Shown piece after piece: positions 24,946 to 36,836 of a stretch of DNA of 64,000 nt (the first letter of the stretch is position 1; each line of letters begins with the position of its first letter). Where the stretch lies: positions 30,613,795-30,677,794 of the forward strand of contig OW387150.1 of assembly GCA_936440205.1 (NCBI GenBank). Reading direction: 5' to 3'. Both the position numbers and the translations under genes were made by a program. This stretch comes from Lepidonotus clava (Eukaryota; Annelida; Polychaeta; Phyllodocida; Polynoidae). The notes under the pieces were generated by a model. It saw only the letters and a program-made list of their open reading frames with translations, had not been told where the DNA came from and did no database searches.

Positions 24946-25336
24946 AGGGGCAGATCCGGGGGGGGGGGTGGTCCAGGGGGTCCCGCCCCCCCCCCCCACC
25001 CCCTTTTGGTGGGCACTCAAACTTGCCAAAGAGAAAAAAACGTCGTGCACATGCGCGCGTATGCACACACTTTTAGTACTTACCCTATATATGACCCCCC
25101 CCCCTTTTGGTGGGCACTCAAACTTGCCAAAGAGAAAAAGAAGGTTGCTCGCGTGCGTGAGTATGCACACACTTTTAGTACTTACCCTATATATGACCCC
25201 CCCCCCCCCTTTTGGTGGGCACTCAAACTTGCCAAAGAAAAAAAGAAGGTTGCTCGCGTGCACGTGTATGCACACACTTTTAGTACTAACCCTATATATG
25301 GAACCCCCCTTTTCGAAATCCTGTATCCACCCCTGC
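24946..25336. repeat. GGATCC-family MITE with three tandem 101-105-bp units
   Basis: The outer ends (CAGGGGCAGATCCGGG and CCTGTATCCACCCCTG) are those of the family. The inside has three direct units starting at 25001, 25102 and 25207, each CCCTTTTGGTGGGCACTCAA, then GCCAAAGA and ATGCACACACTTTTAG. The single-unit relative is at 9049-9217. Open frames across it come from the repeat. Confidence 0.75.
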
Positions 25337-25569
25337 TAAAGTAGACATTTCTTAAGTTTCAGTCCATGTTGTATGTCCCATGTCATAGAAGATAGTATTT
25401 CCCATTGACAAATGCCTGGAAAACAGTGTTTATGTGGTGTAATACCCTATTGAGTGCAATAGACTCTCTTCCAGACCTTGCGCACCCGTCACAGTCCAGT
25501 GTAGGTCGGATAAACAAATCCACGTGGTGAGGGTAGTGTGACACTTGATTGGGGATCATTACATAATGC

Positions 25570-25900
25570 TGATATGCCTCTGGGGACCCTTCCCATTGGT
25601 TAGAATTAAATCAGTTTTTTTATGCTGAAAAATGTTTCTAAAATACAAGACCCGCTTTCACAACCACGGTCTATATGTCAATAAACAGATCAAGTTCTGC
25701 ACTATGGGATCATTGTTTTGGCATTATACTACATTGTGTGAGGAAATAGTTTTAGGTGGTTTGATATGATCTACTTTCGAATAGGAAATAACCAGCCAGC
25801 TTGTCTGACCAGCAGTCCTGGGCCTCAGTTACACACTATAGGTGGCGTGGTCTGCAATCTCATTTAAAGGGCCATGATAAGGCTCGTATATGCACATACA
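25570..25900 (+). repeat. downstream segment shared by genes A and B
   Basis: It matches 40500-40830 in the same orientation, for example ATAAACAGATCAAGTTCTGC and GTGGCGTGGTCTGCAATCTC. The two copies stand about 3 and 4 kb 3' of genes A and B, so they may be part of the old duplication unit or a dispersed repeat. Confidence 0.65.
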
Positions 25901-26180
25901 AAGTTAGACAGACTGGTGCCTCCTCCTGCAATACCTATGAATGTCATTTTGTGATAAATTTCCCATACTGTAGGCATTGTTCATCACCAGGTGTTATAAA
26001 AGTATAGGTGATTAAAAATAGCATAAGATAAAATCAAAAATCAAAAGGAAGTCAATAATAGGTTAGTACCACAATAATGTTTATCAGATCCAATGATTAA
26101 ATTATCCAGGTATTTTACAGCTACTAATTTTTAAATAACTGAGCAGTTATATCTTGTAGGATATTATCCGAGGAAGTACT

Positions 26181-26482
26181 GTGCTCTGTTGCATAACGGG
26201 TCTCGCTGTTGCAAGGATTGGCACACCACTCTCGCAACAAGGATGTCGCTGTTGCGATGGGTTCCCCTGTTGATTTGTGGGTGTTCTACGGAACCGATTT
26301 TAATTTTGTAAAAAGTTCTAGAAACTAGACATTTAGATCTAAAATCCCGGAAATTTTCAGCCCGGAAATATGATTAGAAATGGGTGAAAATGGATGCCGA
26401 ATTTCACGTATAACAGCAAGACTTTGCCAAACCCCCGCTGTTTCTCTCGCTGTTGCGAGCATTTGGTTATGCGACAGAGCAC
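26181..26482. mobile_element. GTGCTCTGT-ended MITE
   Basis: 302 bp with inverted ends: GTGCTCTGTTGCATAAC at the left, and GTTATGCGACAGAGCAC at the right. The inside has several CTCGCTGTTGCGA-like words on both strands. A related element with GTGCCCCGTCGCATAAC ends is at 31884-32280. Confidence 0.7.
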
Positions 26483-26543
26483 TGATAACACTCCTTTGTG
26501 ATAACGATAAAGATAGCTAAAATATGCCTATAATATAGGCACT

Positions 26544-26688
26544 AACTTTATGCATACATAGAGCTTCAGACCGATTGTTGTCGGGATTGGCTGTAGCTCT
26601 ACTATGTACAACATATTATGTTGTACATAGTAGAGCTACAGCCAATCCCGACAACAATCGGTCTGAAGCTCTATGTAAGCATAAAGTT
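26544..26688. repeat. 145-bp near-perfect palindrome
   Basis: Arms 26544-26615 and 26617-26688 are reverse complements over 72 bases with one mismatch, around a single unpaired T at 26616. No coding potential is inferred: the open frame at 26575-26808 merely crosses it. Confidence 0.95.
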
Positions 26689-27342
26689 GACCTAGTGACC
26701 ATTACCATCACTGTCACTTTTAACCTATATATAGTACCAAAAGTTGATTACTCCGTCCTTAGATGGCTGATTTGGCCAGACGATACAACCTTTTTTGAAA
26801 TTGTATAGAGCATTATATCATTTAGCACATTGAGGAATGAATTTACTAAATAACCATTACAACGAGCACCTCCTTAGGCTGTGTAAGTATCCCTGTATTC
26901 ACATAATGCATAACTCAATTTGTTTTGCCCTGTTATTTCATTTCATTCAATGTTGTTTTGCATTGGCAAGTGTGAATCCACAGGAGAATTTATCCCCCTT
27001 TGGTAGCTCATAAAGAAGCCTTTGGCTCGAAGGAGATGGTCAAGGATATTGTCATTATGATCAAATTTCAATTTTACAAGTTTCTTCATAACTCAAACTG
27101 ACCTCATCCCACTGCTGATTAATTCAGATTATTTTGTCAATGGGCTTGGCTTGATAGCCATCTTTGGCATTCATGATGTCCTTTAATAGGTCTAGTCTAT
27201 TGTGGTGCCTTGCCATATCACTTTAATAGAGATGTTCTGCTGGCTTGTAGACAGTGTCTTGGTATATGTTATCTTACATGGGAACACGCTAGTCATTATG
27301 ACATTGTGTCATTTTATGCCAAAATTTAAGATACGATGATTG

Positions 27343-30300
27343 TCTAAAAGGGCCATACCCATAGCGGTGATGGGCAACGGATGACTCTGATCGCCTGGCA
27401 ATGGATAACAGGATCGCTGGTAAAATTGCCAGTAAATGCACCAGTACAGTATCAAACTTGCTTAATATTACAGTCGTCTAGCAACAACAATGGCAATTCT
27501 CCAGTCGGCTATTGCCTGGTGATGGTGCGATAGCCTAGTTTGTATAGGGCTTTAAGCAAGTTTGATTTTTAAACAGTGATTTTACCTGAAGTTCTGTCAC
27601 CAGTCGCCCTTTGCCCATAATTCACACCATAGCCATTAGTCTATTGGCCAGAGAGGTATACCATGACTTGGCGTCCATACAATGTTTTTTGGTGGATTCT
27701 TTATCTCCTGAATCTTCTGATTTCAAATCTGCCGGGTGCCAAGCTGAAATCCTTGGGCAACTTGAGTTATTCACATTTTAAGAAAAAAAGTTGAAAAATA
27801 CAATTTAAATCATAAAAAAATGCATTTTTGGTGAACAGTTCACAAATACACTATTGTGGAACATTTTAGTCTATAAAACATGATAGAAAACATGTTACTA
27901 ACCTTTGTGTTATATGTAATTGACCTCTGACCTATCTAGGTCACTTATATAGGTCACAAGTATGAGATATTGTCAATCATTTTAATGAAGGAGAATCTAG
28001 GTTTCTTTGCATGTCAGGGGCCAGAAATAATTGAAAGTCACTATTTATCTTCACAAAAGAAAGGTTCTTTACATAAATAATTATTTATGCATAGTTATCC
28101 ACAATAGACTTGCCTTTTTCTCACACATACATATTATGTGCTTGCAAACATGCAAACATATAGACTAAGAATCTTCCCATTGATATTTACTTCACTGAAT
28201 TTAGGTCCTGAACCATGGCATATTTTTTAATAGACCCAAAATCATCCAGATCTTTAGACTTATTAAGGGCCTCATGTTATAATGATATATATTTATTGTT
28301 CAAAGTAATCAAACTTTTTTGAGACGACACATGTACCTCCATTTATAAAGTGATTACAAATGACAATAAAGAATTTAGGATTAGAGTAGACTAATGGGTC
28401 ATGAAGATAAGTAAGTCCTATATTCAGATTTGACGTATAGTTTCCTGTAGTTATTCTCAAAATGGGTCTATCAAACAATATAGGTCTACATTGCTTAGAA
28501 CTATTCCAAAGTCATTTCAGTATAAAAAAGACACCATTAGCATTTTTGTAGAATGCACACACAAACATTGCAAAATATGAGACTTGTATGAGGGCTGTTT
28601 TGAAATGTTATGCACTACAGATATGATTAAAAGGAACAAATTTGGGAGTGACAGCTAGATCTAAGAAAAAGATGTCTGTTGATAAAATCATCTCCTTCTA
28701 ATCCAATATGAATTCACCTTGTTTTGGGGGACTTGTTGGTATTAAAGGTATATTGTATATATAAACTAACTTTCCTGGCCTATAAATGTGCTCAAACTTT
28801 GTTTCTCTCATCTTTTGTCTTCCTAATTTTCATCTACATCTGTGACATTGGTGTGCTTTCATTTTATTACAACATTTTCTCCCTGACTTCCTCAGTCAAC
28901 GGTTACTCCTTAAACCCTATATCCTTTTCTAACCATCTCAGACAGTCCCTGATTTTCTTAAAGCACATAATGCTAATGTTTTTTCACAGTCAAATGTCTT
29001 TCTTTGACTACATCTGTAGTTGCAGTTTAAAAAAGAAAGCTGTATGTTTGTATGTAGGTGGTATTTTTATCTACCCCATATAATGTACAAGTCCCTGAGA
29101 ACAAGAAAAGCATAGTGTTCCCGGGGTATATCCCAAAAGACTCAATAATAAAGGATGAAAATATATAGTCCTTTGTTGTTGAAGTATATCCAATAGTGCA
29201 ATGATCAGTCTGTACTACTCTAGGGCATACAACAGACTAAATCACCAGCCCCAACATCTTGGGCTTTATATATTCCCAGAGCACTCAGTGACCTGCAGTG
29301 GTCAGAAGTCTAGGCCCCTTTACCTACTTGTATAAAGAAGCACACTGTATAGGCCCTACTCTAAGACATGTATATGAAACTAGATACATACTTTTAAGTC
29401 TGTAAAATACATGGATATAATAATCTAGGGGCACAGCAATAGTCTTTTCCTGTACATCCCTCTCAAGACTCATGTCTCAGAGATTGAGATATCCTAGAAA
29501 GAAGCTTATAATAGAGAAGTCCCACTCATATTACTTATTAAACTTGATCTTAACCTGGTAGACTAGGTAAATGCCAAACATAGGTTATCCTGATGACAAC
29601 TGAGGACCTTATAATATTCCCAAATTCCCATAGCTCACTACATATACTTTGTAGATATCTACAGCCGACCTATCAGAGATACTCTTCCAACTTTTGGGAA
29701 TACAACCAGGTCTGAATAAAAGTCAAAACATATAGAAATGTAAAACTTCATAAATAGGGTTAGGTTGGGTGTTGCCTCTCTCAAGAGCATATATTTTGAG
29801 CACTACCAAACAAGTATGTCAGGATATTATGTAGGTGTGGAAGATATCTACATAGATGTGTAAGAAGCTGGTGATCTATTGATTATTTTCTTCATACCCA
29901 AAACTTCATAATGATCTTCATTTCCTACAATTATTGGTAAGTTGATATGCATGACATTGATGAATGAATAAGGCTATCATAATCTCCTAGATATGCCTCC
30001 AGAATAAAAATGGCATTCGTTAGTTTGGCATTTCAACCAAGTAAATTCCAGAATTGTAATATATTGCCATATCACAGTATTTTCTTACAGACAGCAAGAG
30101 GACCCTTCAATTTTTATGTTTTGTATAATCTTAAATGTGTCATTACAGAATATAATCGAAAAATATTTTTAAGATTGATTACTTATGAATCATTGCTATT
30201 AATGATGAACATGAAAGTGTATATCTATCATAATCATTTATCAAAAAACATTTAATGCTGAATTCTTTATGAAGTCTGAATAAAGGTAATTTTGCTATTG

Positions 30301-31146
30301 TTCCGGACTGCTCAAGTCCTGAAAATGCAAGAACAAGTGTGCTCTCACAAAGTTTGGTTACATTAAAAAATAAATATATAATTATCATCATAACCTAAGG
30401 GCCTTGACAAGTCTAATTCCCTGGATGATTATGATTTTATTAAACAACTACTATATTGCCAGGACCTATATTCAGTGAAGTAAATATTAATAGGAAGACT
30501 CCTAGTCTACATATTTGAATGTTTCCAAGCATATAGTATGTATGAGGAGAAAGAACAAGTCTATGGTGGATAAATATGCATTAATAATCATTTATCTACC
30601 TTTCTTTTGTAAAGTTCAATAGTAATTTACAATCATTTCTGACCCCTGACATGCAAAGAAACCTTTATTCTCATTCATTAAAATGATTGACAATATCTCA
30701 TATTTGTGACCTATGTCAGTGACCTAGATAGGTCAGAGGTCAATTACATATAACAAAAAGGTTAGTAACATGTTTTCTATCATGCTTTATAGACTGACAT
30801 GCTTCACAACACTGTATTTGTAAAATGTTCACCACAAATGCATTTTTTTCATTTAAATTATATTTTTCAACTTTTTTTCTTAAAACGTGAATAATTCAAA
30901 TTGCCCAAAGATTTCAGCTTGGCACCTGGCAGATTTGAAATCAGAAGATTCAGGAGATAAAAAATCCATCCAAAAACATTGTATGTACGCCATGTCAAGG
31001 TTAAGCCCAAAAATGGGCTTTGGCAAACAGACTACATGGGAAGTTGCCTGGTGTAACTGAGTTGTTTGGTGACTTTACCATCGATTCTCCAGGTTACCCA
31101 TAGCCCATGGCCGCTAAGGTCGCTTAGTGGGTATGGCCCTTAAGAT
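27343..31146. mobile_element. 3.8-kb element with inverted arms of nearly 1 kb
   Basis: The left arm (about 27343-28380) and right arm (about 30246-31146) are reverse complements over nearly their whole length. Examples are GCATTTTTGGTGAACA against TGTTCACCACAAATGC, and the GACCTCTGACCTATCTAGGT block against its complement at 30725. Pairing is imperfect, so the arms are not recent. The extreme ends resemble the AAGCCCCATACCCACTAGG family (GGGCCATACCCA and TGGGTATGGCCC). The centre (28380-30250) is AT-rich and holds no recognisable transposase; the longest frame there (28724-29083) is hydrophobic and unlike any family I know. It is probably a large non-autonomous DNA element between genes A and B. 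Confidence 0.7.
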
Positions 31147-31199
31147 TAAAGATTACATTGGAACGTCCCACGGCTGCAAACTTCAAAAACTGCTGGAAA

Positions 31200-31410
31200 A
31201 CAGTAGGTCAAGCATTCTGTAATTCCAGAACTCCAGTCACATCCCTCAATGCAAGCATGGATCCAAGGGCGTGTCAAGGGGGTCCTGATGCCCCCTTTGG
31301 TGCAGATTTATACTCAATAAAAAGAGAAAAAAACATTGCACTAGCATGTGCCAATGTGTAACCTTTTAGTAATAATCTTATTAGCAGACCCCTGCTGTAT
31401 CTGCCTCTTC
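31200..31410. repeat. diverged GGATCC-family repeat upstream of gene B
   Basis: It contains ATGGATCCAAGGGCG, TTTGGTGCAGATTTATACTC and TGCACTAGCATGTGCCAATG, ending CTGTATCTGCCTCTT. It is matched at 48655-48850 upstream of gene C, flanks included, so it was there before B and C separated. Confidence 0.7.
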
Positions 31411-31495
31411 AATGACATCCCAACTCATACAGAATTTACTTGTTTTTTCCAGATTGATTCAGTGCTAGCAGGAACTGACCATAGTACCACTGACC

Positions 31496-34400
31496 ATGTT
31501 GCCGGTGACTCTCACTCTCGGAAACCAACAGCTGGTCCTGCAGCAAATGAGACCAGAAAAGGTTTTATCTTTGTTTATGTTTAATTTGATCAGACAAAAA
31601 TGTTGAATACAGATCCTGTGCACTTTTTAGAAGAAGAATAAGGCTTTATTCCAAGGGCTGATTTGTAACAAGGAAACATTTCCTAGTTAAATTTGATTGC
31701 TGTTATGCACATTTTTTGCACATCTTCACCCTTAAAATAAAACTATTTAGAATGCTGTAAATAACCTGTGGCCCATTGCACAATGAGTTTCATAATAGCG
31801 AAATTAATATTATCAACGAAAATAATATTTTCGTAACAACGATCGTTTTGCAACAATTTTTTTCTATATTTAGAATGCTCCCAGTGCCCCGTCGCATAAC
31901 GGGTCTCGCTGTAGCGAACATTGGCACATTTCAAAAGACCTCTCCCTGTTCAACAGGGAGCGAATCCACCTTTCATCCTTACAGGGATGGTTTGACCACC
32001 CCTTTTCTTTCATGTCCCGGGGGGACATTTTGGGGTGTTAATTTTAATATTCTGTTTTCAGCAAATAATAGCAGTGTCCCTCATCTTATAAAATATATAG
32101 GAGGTAAGTGGCGGAAATGTATTTATCAATCAATTAAATTAACTTCAAAGTGTGTGAAAAACCATCGCAACAGGGACAATTGGCACATTCCAAAAACAAG
32201 GAGAGAAAAAAACAGCAGAAAAAAACGAATCCATCCTTAATCGCTCCCTCTTGCGAGAGTTTGGTTATGCGACGGGCCACAGAGAGCTGTAACTTTTACT
32301 GAATTGTCTCTAATTTTTCTCTTTTTACATCAATTTACAGAATTCAATTCCATTCATTAGAACCAGAGATATTACTATTTTTGTAAAATCATAACAACGA
32401 AACTTTTTGCTAAGATATCTTAACTTGATCCTCACAACGAAATTCTATTGTGTAACGGGCCACTGTAATCTTTGCAGGAACTATAGTCCTACAGTGCCCT
32501 TTTAATGTCAATTTACATAAAAAAAAAAGATATAACCATTTTCCAACAAGGATCATCTTAACAAAGTTGTCCTTGTTAGGACAACAATCTTAAAGTTGTC
32601 CTTATTAGGACAACAATCTTAAAGTTGTCTTTAAGTTTTCTTTGTTATAGTCGATCATTGTACAGTGGGCCACTAGTATACTACAGATAATTATCAAATA
32701 ATTGTTATCATTATATCCATCTACAATGAACGAATGTTAATATACAAATAATGATAAATTCAATTTCTATACTAAAGCATTGGGTTTTGTCAACATATTA
32801 CCCATCATGCATCCTGTTTTAGACTAACCTGCAGGTAGAACTTAAGAAACTGGCTATACGTGGTTGGGAGAATTGCCAAGTATCCCCTTGATCTGTACTA
32901 TGTACTCATGAATTCAGAACAATTCAGAAAATTACCCCAAATATAGGCCGGATAATCCCAGATGATCTGTGCCAATAAGGATGTGACTTGGTCTAAAACT
33001 GGGACAGGAATCTCATTAGGTTATAGGGGATGAGTCCTGCATGCATTGACTTATTTTAGTTTTCAGCTCTGCAAAATTGTTAGTAGACTATCACCTGCTA
33101 CTTAGATAATGAAAAGGATTTCGTTGCACTGCTGTGAGTGATGAATTGAAAATCATGATAATATAGCATTTACGATTTCTATGTAAACTATTGCAAAATT
33201 TAATTATTATAGAGAGAGCAAGCTTTTCACTTCTTCTCAATGTTTTATACAGTATTATCAGCCTGTTAAGTGTTCTAACACAGAAAGATAAATGGGAAAT
33301 GTTTAGATAAATGTTATTGATTATCATCCCAAACCAGCAGTGGATCTCGAATCTAAAACTAGTATGAAACATCACCAATTTAAAACCAAAATTAAATGAT
33401 GACTTAGGACAAGTGCAGAACATCCCTTATTTAGGAAATGGTACCACAGTGACACAGGTTTGTACTTAGGGCAATTGTTAGCTGACTTTGATCGCCAAGT
33501 AAGGGTCACCAATAAAAAAGTCTAGTGGGTATGGGGCTTAATACTTTGAGAATGTTTAAATGTTGAACTGAACTGACTCTGTTTATGTTGAAGCTGACTG
33601 AGGCCTATGCCTTGGTGTGCACTGAGGCCAGCCTTAATGATGATATAGGATGGGATGAGTTTACCTCTGAAGAATGCCTATCAACCCTAATGAACAGCTT
33701 GAAGAGCTTCGAGTTGACTGACCCCATCACAGGAGAGCTGCGAGCTTTCATTATACTGACCCCCACCCTCTTCTCTCGAACCGATCTGCCCATATGGGTA
33801 GACGGGTTCTACTTCTGTGATCCCCAAATAAAGGCTGCCATCTCTAAGTCTGTGGTCGAACTATGTTTCGATCTTGCTGCAGATCTTGGTTATGAGGTAA
33901 AGGGAAGTTTTGTAATCTACTCCTACAACTAAGATTATTTTCCTAGTTCCTAGTTCCTATCTTAAACATATGATGTTTGTCAGTTATGGTTAACTGTCAG
34001 GTATTGAATGTCTTAAGGATAGACAACACCTCTCAGCGCCAAATTCGCGGGACTTACTTTAAATATGCATATTTCATTCTATCCCTGTAGCTTAATTATG
34101 TGTTTCATATCATAGAATAGCAGTTTAAAGACCCTAACTGCCAATATAAAATTGATTAACGTGCGTTGATAAATGCCTATATGATTGTGCAAGATTTTCA
34201 AAAAACGGATTTTAGACTTTTATTTTTTGAACAAGGATATCTTGCTTAATATTGCATGTAAAGACTTAAAATTTTTAGTATAAGTAGAAAACATTCATTC
34301 ACAGGGAAGCACGTCTCAGATTTTTTATTAAGGGCTTACTTTTTGTTTTATAAAATGTAGAAATTAATGTTTGAAAAATTTACAAAAAGTTTCCCGTTTT

Positions 34401-36532
34401 TTAACATAAAATAAAAACCAAGACCTATTTCAAAATTTTGAGACATGCTTCCCTGCATCCAAACGTTATTGACTATCTCTCAAAATTTCATAACTATCCA
34501 TCAAGTAGTAGCTGAGATATTCATGTTCAAAAAATAAAAGTTAAAAAATCAGTTTTTCATCTTTAATTCCTAAAATCCTCAAGTAATAACAAAATACTTT
34601 ATATCAAAAGATATATGATAAAACCTGTATTGTTGTAGCATTACCAGACAGCGCGCAATACATATTACTGTGAATGGCCCTCTGAGAGGTGTTGTCTATC
34701 CTTAATGAGAGCATTACTATAATAACTATATAATGTATGTCCTAAATATTAATCCTTCTGTAACAGCAGGAACAATATCCAATACGCAACATTATTTTAC
34801 TGTCGCCTGCCCTATTCATTGTGACTGCACATATGTATATATTGAGTTCTGAAACCATTTTTTTGGTATAATTAAACCATACTTACTTGTACAAATGATT
34901 TTCAGTATAGGTAAGGTGATAATGCTTATCACACATACATTACAATATATATATATATGTATATGTTGGCATCCCCCAGTGGTATCCTGACCAGTTACCA
35001 TTTACCATCCACTGAGATGTCTTTCTTCAGGAGTTTGTGGTGAATGCCTTCGGTGAAAGCAGCCGTATGCATCTGCTGCTGACTGAAGGTTTTACACCAA
35101 TTGGCTGCATCCCAAAAAGTGGATACCTGCAAGGGAAGGGATGGGTGGATGGTTTCATCATGTGTAAACACATCAAGCAGGTATACACTTTATCAAGAAC
35201 GTGTTATAAAAGTGGGAAAAAAAACTTAATGTATCACATGCAGTAAACAACAGCTTACTTTCTAAGGTTGTTCTTTACCTAATAAGTGATGGAATAAGAG
35301 GTAATAGGGAGTTTTAGCAACCACCATACATCACGATACATTGATGTATCTCAAAACTTTCAAGCCACATTACAGACTAGTTACAGATGTCACTGAGAAA
35401 GGAATGTACTTCTAACGACTTAATTTTGGCATGAGTCATTAAACGCGAGATAAGAGATACTTCGCATTTGTGTTTGCATTATGGGATGAGTTGGAGTTGC
35501 TAAAACTCCCTAATGATGTCCTAATTCATCAAAAAAAATTACCCTCTCCGTGAACTTTGAATTTTGTAATTGGAGTAAAGATTATAAAGACATCTTGTAA
35601 AGGTGACCTTTTCAAAATTGTAAAGGTCACCTGGAAGCTGTTTTGAATGTCCAGAAAAAGTCGTGTGAATATTATCTTTCTGTTACCTTTATGGTATCTT
35701 AATGGTCCTATTTACAAAATATGGAATCATTAAAGGTCAAATTTAATGAGTAGCTGATACCTTTCAAACTAAATTGGATAATTGAAACATTATTTTGTTT
35801 TTCCAAGTCTATATTCTTTTCACATCTTTTCAACAGGGATCGAGAGAAAATAAGTATATTAGTCAAAAGGACCAAGTGAGCGGACTTCCAGTTATATCAA
35901 GTGGGACCTCATCTAACCCGTTGCCAGGTAACATGGGCCTACTCTGTTACTTTAAGCAGAAACCTCGCTTGACCTCTATGCCTGTCAGTTTTACCCTCAA
36001 GTCAGGCATCAAGGCCACAATAGGGTACATCCAAGAGGACGAGATACCACAAGTATATGAAATGTTCAGAGAAGCTGCGAAAGAAGGGGAAGGTTACTCC
36101 ACTGATGAATTTCAAACGCTGGAACTTTTCCGCTATTACATCGTTGATTATGGACATTCATTTGTTGCTAGAAATGAGGAAACATCTGAGATCCTGTTTG
36201 CCGCTTCCATCACACCCAACTCCTTTTGCCGCTCCATGGACCCCTTGTATTGTGACCACTACATAGTTGTGAATCCAAAACAGAGAGGGAAGCGGCTAGG
36301 TTTTCAGGGTTCGCAGATCCTGCACATGATCTCTAAGTCACTTGGTTACACGGGAGTGATAGTAGACTACCTGTCAGACAACCTACCATCTATGAGGATA
36401 TTAAAGGTTCTAGGTCATACCCCTGCAGCCAGAATCCCGAGAGGAGCCATAGGAAAGGATGGGAAGATGTTGGATGTAATGGTAGAATATGTATACCTCA
36501 CGCACATGCCATCTTTAGAGAGTAAACTTTGA
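31496..36532 (+). CDS. double-GNAT protein with PTS1 signal, paralogue B
   Basis: The coding exons are 31496-31561, 33594-33896, 35031-35180 and 35837-36532, all with phase-0 GT-AG introns, giving 404 residues. Exon 1 starts ATG-TTG-CCG (MLPVTLTLGN) inside an exon that begins after TTTTTTCCAG at 31452; gene C has the same start. Exons 2-3 (residues 23-173) form a GNAT-like fold without a CoA loop (CDPQIKAAISKSV). Exon 4 has the second GNAT domain. Its CoA loop reads RGKRLG at residues 323-328, where A and C have RGKGLG; the Arg codon CGG is at 36293-36295. This may weaken CoA binding. The C-terminus is ESKL, a PTS1 signal. AATAAA follows at 36649. Introns carry MITEs (34013-34705, 35305-35512, and nested elements in intron 1) that gene C lacks. 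Confidence 0.86.
31768..32464. mobile_element. nested GTGGCCC-ended MITEs in intron 1 of gene B
   Basis: An outer pair (GTGGCCCATTGCACAATG near 31768 and TTGTGTAACGGGCCAC ending near 32464) encloses an inner element at 31884-32280 with ends GTGCCCCGTCGCATAAC and GTTATGCGACGGGCCAC. A further end of this kind (TGTACAGTGGGCCAC) is near 32655. They are non-coding and related to 26181-26482. Confidence 0.6.
32781..32880 (+). repeat. conserved 100-bp repeat, intron 1 of gene B
   Basis: It contains TCAACATATTACCCATCATG, CTAACCTGCAGGTA and GGCTATACGTGG, matching 12832-12930 and 57915-58017 in the same orientation. Confidence 0.6.
32900..33590 (+). repeat. segment shared with the region before exon 2 of gene C
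   Basis: This stretch aligns with about 53500-54190, including CAGAAAATTACCCCAAATAT, GGGACAG...ATTCTCATTA, TATTTTAGTT-TCAG and CAGTGACACA. It shows that introns as well as exons were copied when B and C arose. A MITE end (TAGTGGGTATGGGGCTT, 33520-33540) is present here but not at gene C. Confidence 0.75.
34013..34705. mobile_element. piggyBac-type MITE in intron 2 of gene B
   Basis: The ends are GGATAGACAACACCTCTCAG and its reverse complement, flanked on both sides by TTAA (34013-34016 and 34702-34705), the target site typical of piggyBac. It is non-coding, with internal inverted segments around GAAGCACGTCTCAGA and TTTTGAGACATGCTTCCC. It is absent from gene C intron 2, so it was inserted after B and C separated. 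Confidence 0.8.
35305..35512. mobile_element. GGGAGTTTTAGCAAC MITE in intron 3 of gene B
   Basis: About 204 bp with inverted ends GGGAGTTTTAGCAAC and GTTGCTAAAACTCCC flanked by TA on both sides, as for Tc1/mariner-type insertion. It is absent from gene C intron 3. Confidence 0.75.
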
Positions 36533-36774
36533 AATGTTATAATGTAATTTTTTTCAAATTGTCATGTCGTGCTATATAACTATAGGCAGTATATTCTCAG
36601 AATTGGTTTAAAAGTTTCTACCACACTTTTTTGTTTTTTCTGTTACTTAATAAAATGTCACCATGATCTTAATGTCTGATTAATAAATCAAGTCAGCAAT
36701 ACTCTGCATTGGGATTGATGTAGCTTCAACACTTTTATTGATTAAATGGCATATACCGCTGCATTATTATTCTT

Positions 36775-36836
36775 GGAGGTTGAGACCTAACCAGAATGTT
36801 ATGATAACGTTCTGGTGAGGTTAGGTCAAGATCAAA
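36775..36836. repeat. AACGTTCTG-family fragment cut by a MITE
   Basis: It contains GGAGGTTGAGACCTAACCAG and AACGTTCTGGTGAGG. The family continues at 37546 beyond the TTAA element at 36837-37545, which seems to have landed in it. Confidence 0.6.

Noticed and set aside
24946-25336. CRISPR-like array
   Set aside because: Only three units without spacers, in animal DNA, inside a MITE.
24919-25344. Open frames on both strands with three repeated segments
   Set aside because: They are translations of the three tandem MITE units.
26575-26808. 77-residue frame
   Set aside because: Its first half is one arm and the centre of the palindrome; no homology or splice context.
28724-29083. 119-residue hydrophobic frame
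   Set aside because: AT-rich, Phe/Ile/Leu-heavy composition typical of chance frames; it lies within the 3.8-kb inverted-repeat element with no recognisable enzyme.
33605-33793. Minus-strand frame, also at 54206-54394
   Set aside because: It is the antisense shadow of exon 2 of genes B and C; it recurs only because the exons are paralogous.
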